The notes: generated from the sequence alone by a model not told the origin. DNA of 64,000 nucleotides from Sodalis praecaptivus (GCF_000517425.1 NZ_CP006569.1:1178001-1242000); one strand, 5' to 3'; numbered from the stretch's first letter, positions 24,725 to 34,569 are shown. Numbers and translations are program-made.

Positions 24725-27700
24725 GTGGCAATCTTTGACATTGAAAAGGACGAATTACTTCGGCTCTCCGATATCCAGCTAGAAGAGCTAATAGCTCGGC
24801 TAGCAGAAGCTGAAGTGGCAATGCATGGCTATAGCCCAGCATGTGTAAATTGGTCTGGTTCAATTACAGCCCCTGACGGAGGAATTGATATCCATGTTCA
24901 GGTTCCAGTTGATCAACTGAAACCAGGCTTTCTTGTAAGGCCTGATACGGTCTTCCAGGCAAAGAAACATAAGATGCCAAAGGCTACAATTGAGAAGGAA
25001 ATGGGCACCGGCAAAGTGCTTTCCCCCATCATATCTGAACAAGCCAGAAAACAAGGCAGCTACATCATTGTCAGCCTGGGTGATGATTGCTCGCCATCAG
25101 GAAAGGCGGATCGTCTCAAAGCAATGAGGGATGCAGTAAAAGATGATCCTAACAAAAGCTATCTTCATCTTGATTTCTACGACCGTTCCAAACTCATTCA
25201 ATGGCTGCGCCAATATCCATCAGTCATGCTGTGGGTAAAAGGTAAGCTTGGGCAAGGGTATTCCGGTTGGCAACCCTACGGAGCTTGGAGCAATCCGCCA
25301 CAAGGTGTTACAGATACTTTAATCTCAGCCCCAGGTGTAACCATTACTTTACCGTCGGTAAAGGGGCAAAAACTTAAAATTGATGAAGCAATTAGCCCAA
25401 TGCGAGCCCTTATTCGTTCAACGAATAAGGCGGTTCGTATTACAGGATTGTCTGGTGTTGGGAAGACTCGAATCGTTCAGGCACTCTTTGATGAAACTGT
25501 TGGAACAGATGCACTTGACCGGACAGTAGCTATGTATGTTGATACTGGCTCTGAGCCAGTACCGTCGGCTACAGCAATGCTTGATAAGCTGATCGCTGAG
25601 GGCCGACGAGCAATTATGATCCTTGATAATTGCCCATCAGAACTTCATGCTTCGCTTGCCAGTAGAGTATCAGCCGCAGGAAAAGAAGTAAGTCTAATCA
25701 CGATCGAGTACGATATTAGGGATGACAAACCACAGACAACTGAGGTTATCCATATTGAGACAGATGGCCCGGAGGTGGCAGAGCAACTTCTTATCCGTCG
25801 CTTCGCGTCTATTAGTCAGAATAATGCCCGCCGTATTGCTGAGTTTGCAGATGGAAATGCAAGAGTAGCTTTGGCTATAGCGGAAAGAGTGGAAGAAGGT
25901 GAGAGTTTGGCTCTGCTTTCTGATGCGCAGTTGTTTAATCGCTTGTTTGAACAGCGTAATCATCCCGATGGTAATTTACGGGAGCAAGCTGAAATATTGT
26001 CACTGGTATATTCATTCTCGGTATCTAGTCCAGATGCTGCTACCGATGAACTGGAAATATTAGGGGCGCTCTTTGGGTATTCCAGAACCCAGTTATTTAA
26101 AGCCGTTACGAAGCTGATGGAACGTCATATCGTTCAGAAAAGATCTCACTGGAGAGCTATCTTACCTCATGCCATTGCTAATAGATTGGCAGCATCTGCA
26201 CTCGACAGTATTCCCGTTGATCAACTTAGGGCGACTTTTGAAGCTCCGGATTGTGAGCGTTTATTAATGTCTTTTTCGCATCGCCTGGGGTTATTGCATG
26301 ACCATCCTGTTGCGAAAGAAATTGTAGAAGCTTGGCTTCAGCCTGAAGGGATGCTAGGAAGAATAGCCGAGTTAAATGATATTTCGTCACGAATACTCGG
26401 GTATATCGGACCGGTTGCACCTGAAGCATTGCTCAACAGAATTGAGGCCGTACTCTCATCATCTGATTTCAAAGGTATGGAACCGGGCTACAATCCGCAG
26501 CGACGTAGTATTCTGCGTCTTTTACAATTGATGGCATACGAACCGAACGCCTTTGAGCGATGCGCTAGGCTTCTTATTCAAATGGCAGAGGACGAAGCCG
26601 ATAATAATGACCTGGATTCTGCTCGAAACATGGTCCCAAGGTTTTTCCAGGCGTATCTGTCTGGTACTCATGCATCCCTAAGCCAACGTATTGCTTTAAT
26701 GAACGAATGCATTGCATCAAGCATTATTACGCGTAGATCTCTGGGCTTCAAGATGCTCTCAACCGCCCTAGATGGCCCAACGTGGTCAGGGTTTGGGGTG
26801 AATGAGTTTGGAGCTAGATCAAGAGACTATGGATACGAACCTAACTATGATGAACTTGTCGAATGGCGCAGCGCCTTTATTGACGTTGCTATCCAATTAG
26901 CGGCATCCGGAGATCCTGAGCTTGAAAGGCCGGCACGATCAATCCTGGCTGACAAATTCAGGGGAATTTGGTTTCAGGAAGCAATGCGAGACAAACTCGT
27001 CGATGCGACCCGTACACTAAATGCTTTTAGTCCTTGGGAGGAAGGTTGGAAAGCCGTTCGCTCAACGATCTACTTTGACTATACCAAGCATAGCGATGGA
27101 GATGATGTTGAACCGTTACCGGACAATCTTGCTGCCTTAGAGAAGCTGTTGGAGCCCACAGAGTTAATTCCGACAATAAAGACATATGTGTTGAGTACGA
27201 ATCATGATTATTGTGTGCTGGATGCGGATTTTGAGCATGAGGATTCGAATAAATCTACCGCAGCCGGAAAAAGGCTGGAAGCCAAAGCGCTTCAATTAGG
27301 ACAGGATTTTGCCTTATCAAATCATGTGCTCGAGGAATTAGGTTCAGAACTATTCTCCGTTGGTGGAATGCCCTATCGTGCCATCTTTGGTCGAGGGCTT
27401 GCTCGGGGGGCAAATGATCTACGTGTTGGTTGGCAGCGACTTGTTGAACGAATAGAAAATCAGCCAGATGTTAACAAAGATTTTGGAGTCATAGGTGGCT
27501 TCATTGAAGAAGTCGACTCTGTCGATCCAGCGTTAGCACAGGAGTTTCTCGACCAATGTGCGCAGCATCCTGAACTTCGACAGGTATTAGTTGGCTTGCA
27601 TCCTTGGGGGAAATTTACGCTAAATGATTTGGATCGCTGCATGAAGAATTTGGATGACCCAGACATTTGTCCTTTCATGTATGAGCCGATTCTATGGCGA

Positions 27701-28576
27701 GAACAATACGCCAATTTGCCGGGAGTTCGTGTCCTCGATCTTGCTGAACGGCTCCTAAGTAAAGTAAGTGGAGATAATGTCATTTTGCATGCGCTCTCCA
27801 TGAAACTGCATGGCAAAGATAAATCTGCAGATACACTAGGTGCAGACTTTCGATTGATCGGGCTCGCTGCAGCTATTCAGAGGATTCAAAACAGCGACAG
27901 AGATCAAGGTGGGGCAATTGATTATCGCATGGAAAGAGTTATCAATGCTGCGTTGCGTTTCGATGGCAATGAGGCAAAAAAAATAGAGTGGTTGGACACA
28001 ATCTTCAGTGTCGTTGATGAGCACTATGGATACATGTTTGGTTTTGATAAAACTATAGAAACGACAGTTTCGTTGATGCCAGAAGCATTTCTCAATCGCA
28101 TTTTTGAAGGTACCGAGGAACAGCAACAAAGGAGGCTGTTCTTTATTCGTCGTGGTGGTTTACGCAGTTATCCCCTTGCAAAGATAAACACAAACGTTTT
28201 AATTGCGTGGTGCTGTGCCAGAAATGATCCCAGCGTTTGGCCTGCTATTGCTGGTGGCGTAACGCTTTGGTCAAAGAAAAGTGAGCAGAGTGTAATGACC
28301 TTACACGATGCTGCAATTGAATTGTTAGAAGCCTCGCCTGAGCCAATAGTTGTACTGGAGTCTTTTGCTGAGCGCATCGCTCCATCATCCTGGACTGGTA
28401 GCCTAGCGAACATAATGCAAGTCAGAGCTGGGGTCATCAGTATGTTGATCAAACACGAGCGTACAGATATTTCTGAGCCTGCCAAAGTAGTTTGTGAAAA
28501 AATGACTCAGTGGGTCGAACGCCAAAAAGAACGCGAACAACGGGAAGATAGTGAACGGGAACAGCGGTTTGAATAA
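24725..28576 (+). CDS. Second nuclease-STAND NTPase, 1283 aa, putative anti-phage effector
   Basis: The N-terminal ~180 residues look like an Mrr-type nuclease: APDGGIDIHV (D51, D55) then TVFQAKKH (Q78-x-K80). Next a STAND-type NTPase: ITGLSGVGKTRIVQ (K247) and AIMILDNC (D301). A long helical C-terminal region (~residues 480-1240) follows, likely a target sensor. It ends in a charged tail rich in RE. The start is GTG at 24725 after AAGGTGA. It is unrelated in detail to the 14478-18503 protein but has the same plan. It stands alone, with its own 170-bp upstream region, and is more AT-rich than the Gabija-like genes before it. Confidence 0.78.
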   Translation: MAIFDIEKDELLRLSDIQLEELIARLAEAEVAMHGYSPACVNWSGSITAPDGGIDIHVQVPVDQLKPGFLVRPDTVFQAKKHKMPKATIEKEMGTGKVLSPIISEQARKQGSYIIVSLGDDCSPSGKADRLKAMRDAVKDDPNKSYLHLDFYDRSKLIQWLRQYPSVMLWVKGKLGQGYSGWQPYGAWSNPPQGVTDTLISAPGVTITLPSVKGQKLKIDEAISPMRALIRSTNKAVRITGLSGVGKTRIVQALFDETVGTDALDRTVAMYVDTGSEPVPSATAMLDKLIAEGRRAIMILDNCPSELHASLASRVSAAGKEVSLITIEYDIRDDKPQTTEVIHIETDGPEVAEQLLIRRFASISQNNARRIAEFADGNARVALAIAERVEEGESLALLSDAQLFNRLFEQRNHPDGNLREQAEILSLVYSFSVSSPDAATDELEILGALFGYSRTQLFKAVTKLMERHIVQKRSHWRAILPHAIANRLAASALDSIPVDQLRATFEAPDCERLLMSFSHRLGLLHDHPVAKEIVEAWLQPEGMLGRIAELNDISSRILGYIGPVAPEALLNRIEAVLSSSDFKGMEPGYNPQRRSILRLLQLMAYEPNAFERCARLLIQMAEDEADNNDLDSARNMVPRFFQAYLSGTHASLSQRIALMNECIASSIITRRSLGFKMLSTALDGPTWSGFGVNEFGARSRDYGYEPNYDELVEWRSAFIDVAIQLAASGDPELERPARSILADKFRGIWFQEAMRDKLVDATRTLNAFSPWEEGWKAVRSTIYFDYTKHSDGDDVEPLPDNLAALEKLLEPTELIPTIKTYVLSTNHDYCVLDADFEHEDSNKSTAAGKRLEAKALQLGQDFALSNHVLEELGSELFSVGGMPYRAIFGRGLARGANDLRVGWQRLVERIENQPDVNKDFGVIGGFIEEVDSVDPALAQEFLDQCAQHPELRQVLVGLHPWGKFTLNDLDRCMKNLDDPDICPFMYEPILWREQYANLPGVRVLDLAERLLSKVSGDNVILHALSMKLHGKDKSADTLGADFRLIGLAAAIQRIQNSDRDQGGAIDYRMERVINAALRFDGNEAKKIEWLDTIFSVVDEHYGYMFGFDKTIETTVSLMPEAFLNRIFEGTEEQQQRRLFFIRRGGLRSYPLAKINTNVLIAWCCARNDPSVWPAIAGGVTLWSKKSEQSVMTLHDAAIELLEASPEPIVVLESFAERIAPSSWTGSLANIMQVRAGVISMLIKHERTDISEPAKVVCEKMTQWVERQKEREQREDSEREQRFE

Positions 28577-28625
28577 AGGCTATTAGCGCTAGCCTATACT
28601 AACGTTCTGCGTTAAGGAGAAAGTA

Positions 28626-29537
28626 ATGGAATCTGCACGTGATAAACGCACCGGAGAAAAAGTCGAGGCTGAAGATCTCTGGCTGCTGGATAGCGTTGAT
28701 ACTTAAGGCTACGTGTGCTGGGGATGTGGTATAACCATGCATCCTGCTGCATGGGAAAAAGATAAAAAAGTCAGAGCCTATTTTAAAAAGAAACGCCATA
28801 TTCAACATCATCATGAATGTGATGCTGATGCTGAAAGCACAGTAATTCGTCGGGGTCAGAAGGAGAGTGTCCGTAACATACTGGACAGTGCTCCAGGTTT
28901 AATGCCCTCGGGATTAAAGTTGATTGAACAACGCCCGGTTGTTGAACCAGGTATCGCAGGTGATGAAAGCAAGTCCTGTTCGACGCGTTCAGCATCCTCA
29001 GCATTTGGTGAAGGAAATTCACCTGAACGACAATCCCGGCGTCAAGTGAATGCTATCCGCAATATTTGCCGTGCCTTCATCCGCTTCCCATATGATCGAG
29101 GAATGTCGTTAAACGTTCCTGGTATCAAGGGGCAAACTTACTCAGAGGTGTTTAAAAAGCTCCAAAGTAAAATTCAGCCCTATCCGGAGCCAAAGATCTT
29201 TTATGCTGAACTACTCTGGAATAAATTTGTTGAAGATGATGAAAAACTCATCATCCCGTTGTCTGGCGAGTGGGCGGAAGACGAATTCGGAAAGCGTAAA
29301 TCCTCCCGAAGTTATCAGATCCACATAAAATGGGCTGAGTGGTCAAAAGCCAAGCGGACTGTGGTACGCAAAGAGTTGGAAGCTGCTCGTACAGAGGCAC
29401 AGGAAGCTAAAGCAAAAAGATTAAAAGATAAGGCCAGGGTCTTCTTTATCGGTGAGCAAAGCGCTGATAGCCGCCTGGAGATCTTCTACGTAACTGATTA
29501 CCGGTTAATTTGTGCGATTGTGGGACATATTACTTAA
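28626..29537 (+). pseudogene. Zinc-finger island protein interrupted by a nonsense codon
   Basis: A strong AAGGAG site precedes ATG at 28626 and the frame reads MESARDKRTGEKVEAEDLWL then LLDSVDT, hits TAA at codon 27 (28704-28706), and continues in the same frame for 277 codons. After the stop comes GYVCWGCGITMHPAAW and HIQHHHEC, a C/H-rich metal site, then a helical charged C-terminus. A single AAA-to-TAA change would explain it. A GTG at 28713 with AAGG 4 bases upstream could allow restart, giving a 274-aa protein. Similar zinc-site proteins occur in P4-type islands; function unknown. Confidence 0.7.
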
Positions 29538-29546
29538 CTCTGACGT

Positions 29547-29576
29547 AAAAAAAGGCCTTCCCACGCAGAGAAGGCC
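29547..29576 (-). terminator. Rho-independent terminator of the Gp2/YfjJ-like gene
   Basis: On the minus strand GGCCTTC-N9-GAAGGCC is followed by seven T. It lies 45 bp after the stop of the gene at 29621 and separates convergent transcription units. Confidence 0.85.
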
Positions 29577-29620
29577 ACCGCCGAGTTGCACGGAACTACC
29601 TACACTGTCATAACCGTAGA

Positions 29621-30298
29621 CTACTTTAACAGGCTCGTGCCAAAGTTACGGTAGCCATCGTGAACATCTTTTGTATTTTCTTTAGCCAGATAAGACAAAC
29701 GCAACAGGAAGTCCACATAAACAGGCGAGCGAGCCAGAGCATCGCTCCTGTCAAACTTAAACGACTGGTTCTTCGGGAAATTCGCTAAGGCTGCATAGTA
29801 TGGATAATTAAGACCCACAGCGCTACACCAGGCTTTCTGCATCCTCGTTGCCATATTATCTGCATCGCGATTGGTATAATTTCCCAGATATCCGTAAACG
29901 TTCCGTTTGAACAACAGCATCAAATGATAGTGGGGATGTTCGCTTGTGTCACGCTCTCTGGCCCAGACATAAGCTGGTAAAGCAGGTTTCCCATGTCTGC
30001 CTGATCGTCTGTGATCCTCTCGTAACTGGCTTTTCAGCGACTCAATGCAGCGAGTTATTGCCTGCGGATCTACCCGTTGATGACAAACAAGCGAGTCAGG
30101 ATCGTCAGATACATGATCCTCAGCAAACCTTAGGTCTGTACGGCAAGCAAATATACGATTATCGTGTTCAAGAGTGTTATATACCACAGCAAGAGATTTA
30201 CGAAGAATATAACGCTCTATAGGTGAATCGTATTTCTTCTCTGCTGTTTTTAGCAGTAGTTCAAATTCTTTCTCGGTTAATTCATAAGGTGATTTCAT
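29621..30298 (-). CDS. Inovirus Gp2 / YfjJ-YagK family protein (putative replication initiator)
   Basis: A 225-aa protein of the family shared by YfjJ, YagK and inovirus Gp2. It carries AYVWARERDTSEHPHYHLML, where HPHYHL is an HUH-like metal site, and a tyrosine-containing helix (GYLGNYTNRDADNMATRMQKAW) downstream. HUH proteins nick DNA at an origin to start rolling-circle replication; whether this one is active is inference. The ATG overlaps the stop of the upstream 73-aa frame (ATGA), so translation is likely coupled. It is followed by a good terminator. Confidence 0.85.
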   Translation of the reverse strand: MKSPYELTEKEFELLLKTAEKKYDSPIERYILRKSLAVVYNTLEHDNRIFACRTDLRFAEDHVSDDPDSLVCHQRVDPQAITRCIESLKSQLREDHRRSGRHGKPALPAYVWARERDTSEHPHYHLMLLFKRNVYGYLGNYTNRDADNMATRMQKAWCSAVGLNYPYYAALANFPKNQSFKFDRSDALARSPVYVDFLLRLSYLAKENTKDVHDGYRNFGTSLLK

Positions 30299-30516
30299 AA
30301 TATACCATTAGCTGTATTTGTGTTATCAGGTAATGGGTAGCTATTACGCCACCCATATGAGATGATGTATCTGCATTCAGTATGCTTTACTGGATACACC
30401 TCTAACTGAACCAGAGGTATATTACATATACCGGGCTCATGAGATAGATATCGCGTATTAATAATGAAAGCGGAAGGCGCGATATACCTTGCTTTAGAGA
30501 TTATATTTGATCTCAT
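30295..30516 (-). CDS. Small hypothetical protein, 73 aa
   Basis: Starts MRSNIISKARYIAPSAFIIN. Not recognised and without a clear ribosome site. The main support is its ATGA overlap with the Gp2-like gene, a usual sign of translational coupling. AT-rich like its neighbours. Confidence 0.4.
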   Translation of the reverse strand: MRSNIISKARYIAPSAFIINTRYLSHEPGICNIPLVQLEVYPVKHTECRYIISYGWRNSYPLPDNTNTANGIL

Positions 30517-30612
30517 GACAATGAATTAAATTACTCTGAAGTTATCTTAATTATGAGGGCTTATACCACACCCTAGATAACCGTATTTACAGGCTATACT
30601 TGGCAATAGAAT

Positions 30613-31185
30613 TTAACCAATAATTCCGTTGCTCCAATGTCTTTTAACTGTGGATATGCTGACTCCTAATTCTCTTGCTACCTCTGATTGTTTATATCCT
30701 TTCAATTTGAGTGTGTAGATACTGAGTTTATGATGACTGCCTTCTTTTCGTCCAAGCGGTTTCTTGATTCTTCTATGCTTACTTCTGCTTGATTTAATGT
30801 TTTGAATATCTACCCCTGTTTGTACCGATATCAGAAAAGACATACAGCTTTCAGAAGAGGGCTCTATTCTCGTGTGAGGGTGATAGCAATAGATATTGAT
30901 GTCTTTTTTGAAACAAAAAAATAAAATATCCAGTATATCCTCAACATTTCTTCCTAGGCTACTTAAGCCCGTCAGTATAATGGTGTCACCTTTGTTTGCT
31001 TTATGATTTACCAGTTCATGCAGTAGTCGCTGATGTGATACGGGCTGTTGTTCATTAACTATCTCAATCACCACATTATCAGGTGGAATAGAAAACTCTT
31101 TGCATATTTCCTTAAAGGTAACATGCTGCTTGATATTGCTTGCTGCCTCTGTATCCGCGCAGTTTAAATAAAAATGGAAGACCAT
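30613..31185 (-). CDS. Serine-recombinase-like protein with altered catalytic residues
   Basis: A 190-aa protein with the resolvase/invertase plan: an N-terminal domain with GDTIILTGLSSLGRNVEDIL (the usual LDRLGRs region) and a C-terminal helix-turn-helix LKGYKQSEVARELGVSISTVKRHW. At the catalytic site the usual Y-x-R-V-S becomes YLNCAD, so the arginine and nucleophilic serine both appear lost. In the second motif the expected D-R pair reads LSSLGR. It may therefore act as a DNA-binding regulator rather than a recombinase. GGAG before ATG. Confidence 0.75.
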   Translation of the reverse strand: MVFHFYLNCADTEAASNIKQHVTFKEICKEFSIPPDNVVIEIVNEQQPVSHQRLLHELVNHKANKGDTIILTGLSSLGRNVEDILDILFFCFKKDINIYCYHPHTRIEPSSESCMSFLISVQTGVDIQNIKSSRSKHRRIKKPLGRKEGSHHKLSIYTLKLKGYKQSEVARELGVSISTVKRHWSNGIIG

Positions 31186-31326
31186 TTTTTTAGCTCCATG
31201 TCAGAGAGTGGTATACGGATGCTTTTTTATTACGAAGAATAATCGAGAGTAATAATCACTCATCTTTGTATTTTGGATAAAATTGTTAAGCATTTTGCCG
31301 TTTTTGCATAATCCAGGTGTCATCTA

Positions 31327-32085
31327 TTATTTTTTGCTCCCTGTGGTGAATGGGTTAATGAGAATGATTTTCTTTTCATTTTTCGTGCATTGTGGTAATT
31401 CAGCTTTACAGATGATCGGAAGCATGACAGCGAGATTATTGGTGTGATAAATATTTATCCAGCAAATATAAGGGTGAGAGAAATAGATATCCTTTCTTTT
31501 CAAAACCCCTTTCACTCCGAATATTATCAGTTCAGTAATAGGTAATACCACGATTTTGTTAATGTCAAAGTAGTATTCCCCGTATGAGGTTTCTTTAAGA
31601 AGAATAGTGTTTGAATATCCTTTAAGATACTGGCTGTTGTCATCTGTAATTCGGTCTGTATGAATATGTATAGCTGCCTTTGCTCTATTTGTGTCCACTA
31701 GAACTTCAAGGCGTTCTGTTATGTTTTTTATCTCCAATGTCCCCATCGAACCATCGTTGGTTTTTTTCTGGGAATTTTCAATCGATGGTATCCAAAGCGC
31801 ACTTTTAATGTGAGTGTTCCAAACAGTCAGAAAAAACTCCTCATGTGTGATTTCAGGTGTGCCTCGAATCTGTGAAATATGTCCATGTATTGACTGTCTT
31901 AATAATATCATTTCGATCTGTCTAGCTTGATAATGATAAGAAGTGATTTTATTTAAAAAAGGAACTGATGCTTTTACTACTAATTCGAAAGCAGCAGAGC
32001 GTGAGACGTCCTTAACGTGACAAAAATTATCTACTGCTGTAATAAGTGACTCATCTTTAAAGTTGATAGTAACTTTTTTTGACAT
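31327..32085 (-). CDS. Hypothetical protein with ribbon-helix-helix-like N-terminus, 252 aa
   Basis: The first ~45 residues (KKVTINFKDESLITAVDNFC then VSRSAAFELVV) fit a ribbon-helix-helix DNA-binding module: a beta strand followed by two helices. The remaining 200 residues are unrecognised. GGAG before ATG at 32085. Very AT-rich. It lies between AlpA and the recombinase-like gene and is probably an element-specific regulator. Confidence 0.6.
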   Translation of the reverse strand: MSKKVTINFKDESLITAVDNFCHVKDVSRSAAFELVVKASVPFLNKITSYHYQARQIEMILLRQSIHGHISQIRGTPEITHEEFFLTVWNTHIKSALWIPSIENSQKKTNDGSMGTLEIKNITERLEVLVDTNRAKAAIHIHTDRITDDNSQYLKGYSNTILLKETSYGEYYFDINKIVVLPITELIIFGVKGVLKRKDIYFSHPYICWINIYHTNNLAVMLPIICKAELPQCTKNEKKIILINPFTTGSKK

Positions 32086-32206
32086 ACGTTCTCCATTGCA
32101 ATTTTTAATGAAAAATTACGAATTAGCAGCTATTTTGTTATTAAAGAAAAATAGCTGCGTAAAAGGACATGGACATTAATTTATGCATTTGCTTTAAAAT
32201 AATTCT

Positions 32207-32419
32207 TCATGGAATGGAGTGGATTCGTTGTAGAATCCACTCATCAAGTTCAGCCTCTAGCCATCCCACCGACTGATTCCCCAAAGACCTGGGTCTTGGG
32301 AACGTTGGGTCAAAGCGGGGAGATTTTGGGTTCATCCAGTCATAAATTGTGGACCGGGCAAGACCTGTTTTGAGCGCGACAGCGGGTAGGCGTAGAATCT
32401 TTACATTTGGCGATGTCAT
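32207..32419 (-). CDS. alpA: AlpA-family excisionase/regulator
   Basis: A 70-aa protein: ILRLPAVALKTGLARSTIYDW, then RFDPTFPRPRSLGNQSVGWLEAELDEWI, the standard AlpA (MerR-like winged HTH) layout. In CP4-57 AlpA activates intA and so triggers excision. ATG at 32419 with AGGAG upstream; the longer frame to 32458 has no site. It faces away from the 253-aa gene at 32545, and int lies beyond. Confidence 0.93.
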   Translation of the reverse strand: MTSPNVKILRLPAVALKTGLARSTIYDWMNPKSPRFDPTFPRPRSLGNQSVGWLEAELDEWILQRIHSIP

Positions 32420-32544
32420 GGTTTGTTCTCCTGAATCATATTGTTTTTGATGCAGCAAGATTAAGGATGTGGGCGTTTTAAAAAATATTTGTGCCTTCTC
32501 GTTTTTTTTATTGAAGGTTTAAATTACTTAACCTATTGATTTTA

Positions 32545-33297
32545 ATGGAAATGAATTTTAAAGAAATTTACGATTTTTTGATTAAAAGCTTCGACGATGT
32601 ACGTGGAACGATACCAGATTGGGTACAAAATACGCCGTGGGAATCAGCGTGGCGCATGTTGGACTACGAAAATCCTGACGTTCAGCTTTTTCTGGAACAG
32701 CTCATTGATGAGTTCACATCTAAGGACTCTTTTTTCAGAGCGAAATTTTCATTCACTTCTTTAGACCCTGAGCTCAAGCGAAAAAATAGTGATGGGTGGC
32801 ATACTGCTTTTGGATCATTCTATCACCACTTAGAAAGTGCTCTTAGAGAGCGTCAAAGAGGGATATATCTCTGTAATAAACATGATTGCGAATCACTTCA
32901 GGCCCTTTTCAACGCCGTGAGTCATCTTGAGATTGCGAAAGGAATGTGTATTAATTTCAGTCACATGATAACTGTGGATATGACTGATTGGTATAGATCA
33001 CAGGGTGCTGTTAAAGGCGGCTTGGCTAAGGCTGCATTGAACATCCCAGTAAAAGAACAAGCGGTAAAATTGCTGTACGAATACGTACCATCAAATGGAG
33101 GATGGAAAAATAGATCCATAGCGGCAGAGGCGATTGTAGATAAGCTTTGGGAGTTTATTGAAAGCGAAAATCAGCTTGGGAGAAAGATTGATTTAAAGTA
33201 TGAAAATTTAGTCACTACTTTGAAACAATGGGCCTACAAAGATGAGCCGCTTAAAGCAGCCTTTGATCATACAGTTCGAATGAAGAAAAAAAAATGA
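32545..33297 (+). CDS. Hypothetical protein, 250 aa, between alpA and int
   Basis: Not recognised. Begins MEMNFKEIYDFLIKSFDDVR and ends with a run of lysines. Soluble, helical, many aromatic residues; no catalytic motif seen. The start is uncertain among TTG 32536, ATG 32545 and ATG 32551; no convincing ribosome site. The only plus-strand gene in this end of the island, an arrangement typical of a cargo gene (moron) inserted beside the integrase. Confidence 0.6.
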   Translation: MEMNFKEIYDFLIKSFDDVRGTIPDWVQNTPWESAWRMLDYENPDVQLFLEQLIDEFTSKDSFFRAKFSFTSLDPELKRKNSDGWHTAFGSFYHHLESALRERQRGIYLCNKHDCESLQALFNAVSHLEIAKGMCINFSHMITVDMTDWYRSQGAVKGGLAKAALNIPVKEQAVKLLYEYVPSNGGWKNRSIAAEAIVDKLWEFIESENQLGRKIDLKYENLVTTLKQWAYKDEPLKAAFDHTVRMKKKK

Positions 33298-33316
33298 AGT
33301 GCCGGAGGCACTTCAT
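33286..33316 (-). terminator. Terminator of the integrase gene
   Basis: A perfect 10-bp stem ATGAAGTGCC / GGCACTTCAT with a 3-nt loop, followed on the minus strand by eight to nine T. It lies 20 bp after the int stop and overlaps the end of the convergent 250-aa gene. Confidence 0.85.
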
Positions 33317-33336
33317 TGTGCGTTGTTCATGAATTG

Positions 33337-34569
33337 TTATCCAACCAATCGCAAAGATTCTTTGTGAGTATTCCCGCTTTCGGCGCTAGTGACGAAATCA
33401 GCCCACCATTGCATCATAGGACGACGTTGCTCAAGATAATCGCTGCGGTTATAAGCGCGACGTACCTCATTTTTGTCCACATGAGCCAATGCTGCTTCAA
33501 TAACATCAGGTGGAAATCCCTGCTCATTGAGAGCAGTGCTGGCAATAGAACGTAAGCCATGAGAAACGAGAACGCCCCCCAATCCAGCACGCTTGAGTGC
33601 TGCATTCACTGTTTGGCTATTCATCGGCTGGGTTGGTTTGATGCGACTGGGAAAGATAAATTCTCGGCCACCACTGAGTGACTTCATCATTTCCAGAATA
33701 GAAAGAGCCTCATTGGATAGTGGAACCGTATGGTCCCGGTTCATCTTCATTCGGGCTGCTGGAATTTTCCATTCGCTAGCATCAAAATCGATCTCATCCC
33801 ATCTAGCCTCAGCAGCTTCGGCAGGGCGGGTGATGGTGAGAAGCTGCCACATGAACAGACACCGCGTGGACACACTGATACTTGCCGTACGCATTGTTTG
33901 CATTAACTGTGGAAGTTGATCCGGGCGGATACTCGGCATGTTTTTCTTCTGCGGTTTCTCGAATGCTTTCCCGATGTTTACGCTGGGAACCGCATCAATC
34001 AGGCCCGTGTTCTGGGCGTAAATCATGACTTCGTTAATACGCTGACAAAGGCGGCGAACAGTCTCTAATGCCCCTCTAGCCTGAACAGGCTGCACTGCTT
34101 TAACCAGAGTATGAGCCTTAATCTCAGTGACACTGATATCACCGATTGCTGGGAAAATATCTCTCTCAAGCGAACGCCAGATGTCGTCGGCATAGTCCTC
34201 TGTTACGCTGGCTTTCTTCACATTCCACCAACGCTCAGCAACTAACAGGAAAGTGTTGGTTTTGGCCTCTTGAGAATTTCTCACCTGTTCTTTCTGATGT
34301 TCCTGAGGATCAATGTCTTTCGCCAATAAAACTTTAGATTCGGCTCTGAGTTTACGTGCATCAGAAAGCGAGACGGCAGGGTAGGCACCGAAGCTCTGTT
34401 TGGTTCGCTGCTTGGTCAGAGGTCGATAGTAACGGAACTGCCAGAGCTTGCTACCACTGGACTTGATTAACAGAGTAAGCCCGTCACCATCATACAGCTG
34501 GTAATCGGCATCTTTAGGTTTGGCGGCTTTGATTTCCGTATCCGTTAGCGGCTTGGTTTTTCTTGCCAT
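33337..34569 (-). CDS. intA: P4-type tyrosine integrase (CP4-57 IntA family)
   Basis: A 410-aa integrase. The N-terminal arm-type domain starts MARKTKPLTDTEIKAAKPKD (DUF4102-like), and the catalytic residues are visible: ITRPAEAAEARWDEID (R), HGLRSIASTALNE (H-x-x-R), and HVDKNEVRRAYNR (H ... Y). Size equals IntA of CP4-57 (about 413 aa). ATG at 34569 with GGAG upstream; the frame open to 34629 includes the upstream hairpin and is not translated. It sits 119 bp from the right att repeat and drives integration at ssrA. Confidence 0.95.
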   Translation of the reverse strand: MARKTKPLTDTEIKAAKPKDADYQLYDGDGLTLLIKSSGSKLWQFRYYRPLTKQRTKQSFGAYPAVSLSDARKLRAESKVLLAKDIDPQEHQKEQVRNSQEAKTNTFLLVAERWWNVKKASVTEDYADDIWRSLERDIFPAIGDISVTEIKAHTLVKAVQPVQARGALETVRRLCQRINEVMIYAQNTGLIDAVPSVNIGKAFEKPQKKNMPSIRPDQLPQLMQTMRTASISVSTRCLFMWQLLTITRPAEAAEARWDEIDFDASEWKIPAARMKMNRDHTVPLSNEALSILEMMKSLSGGREFIFPSRIKPTQPMNSQTVNAALKRAGLGGVLVSHGLRSIASTALNEQGFPPDVIEAALAHVDKNEVRRAYNRSDYLEQRRPMMQWWADFVTSAESGNTHKESLRLVG

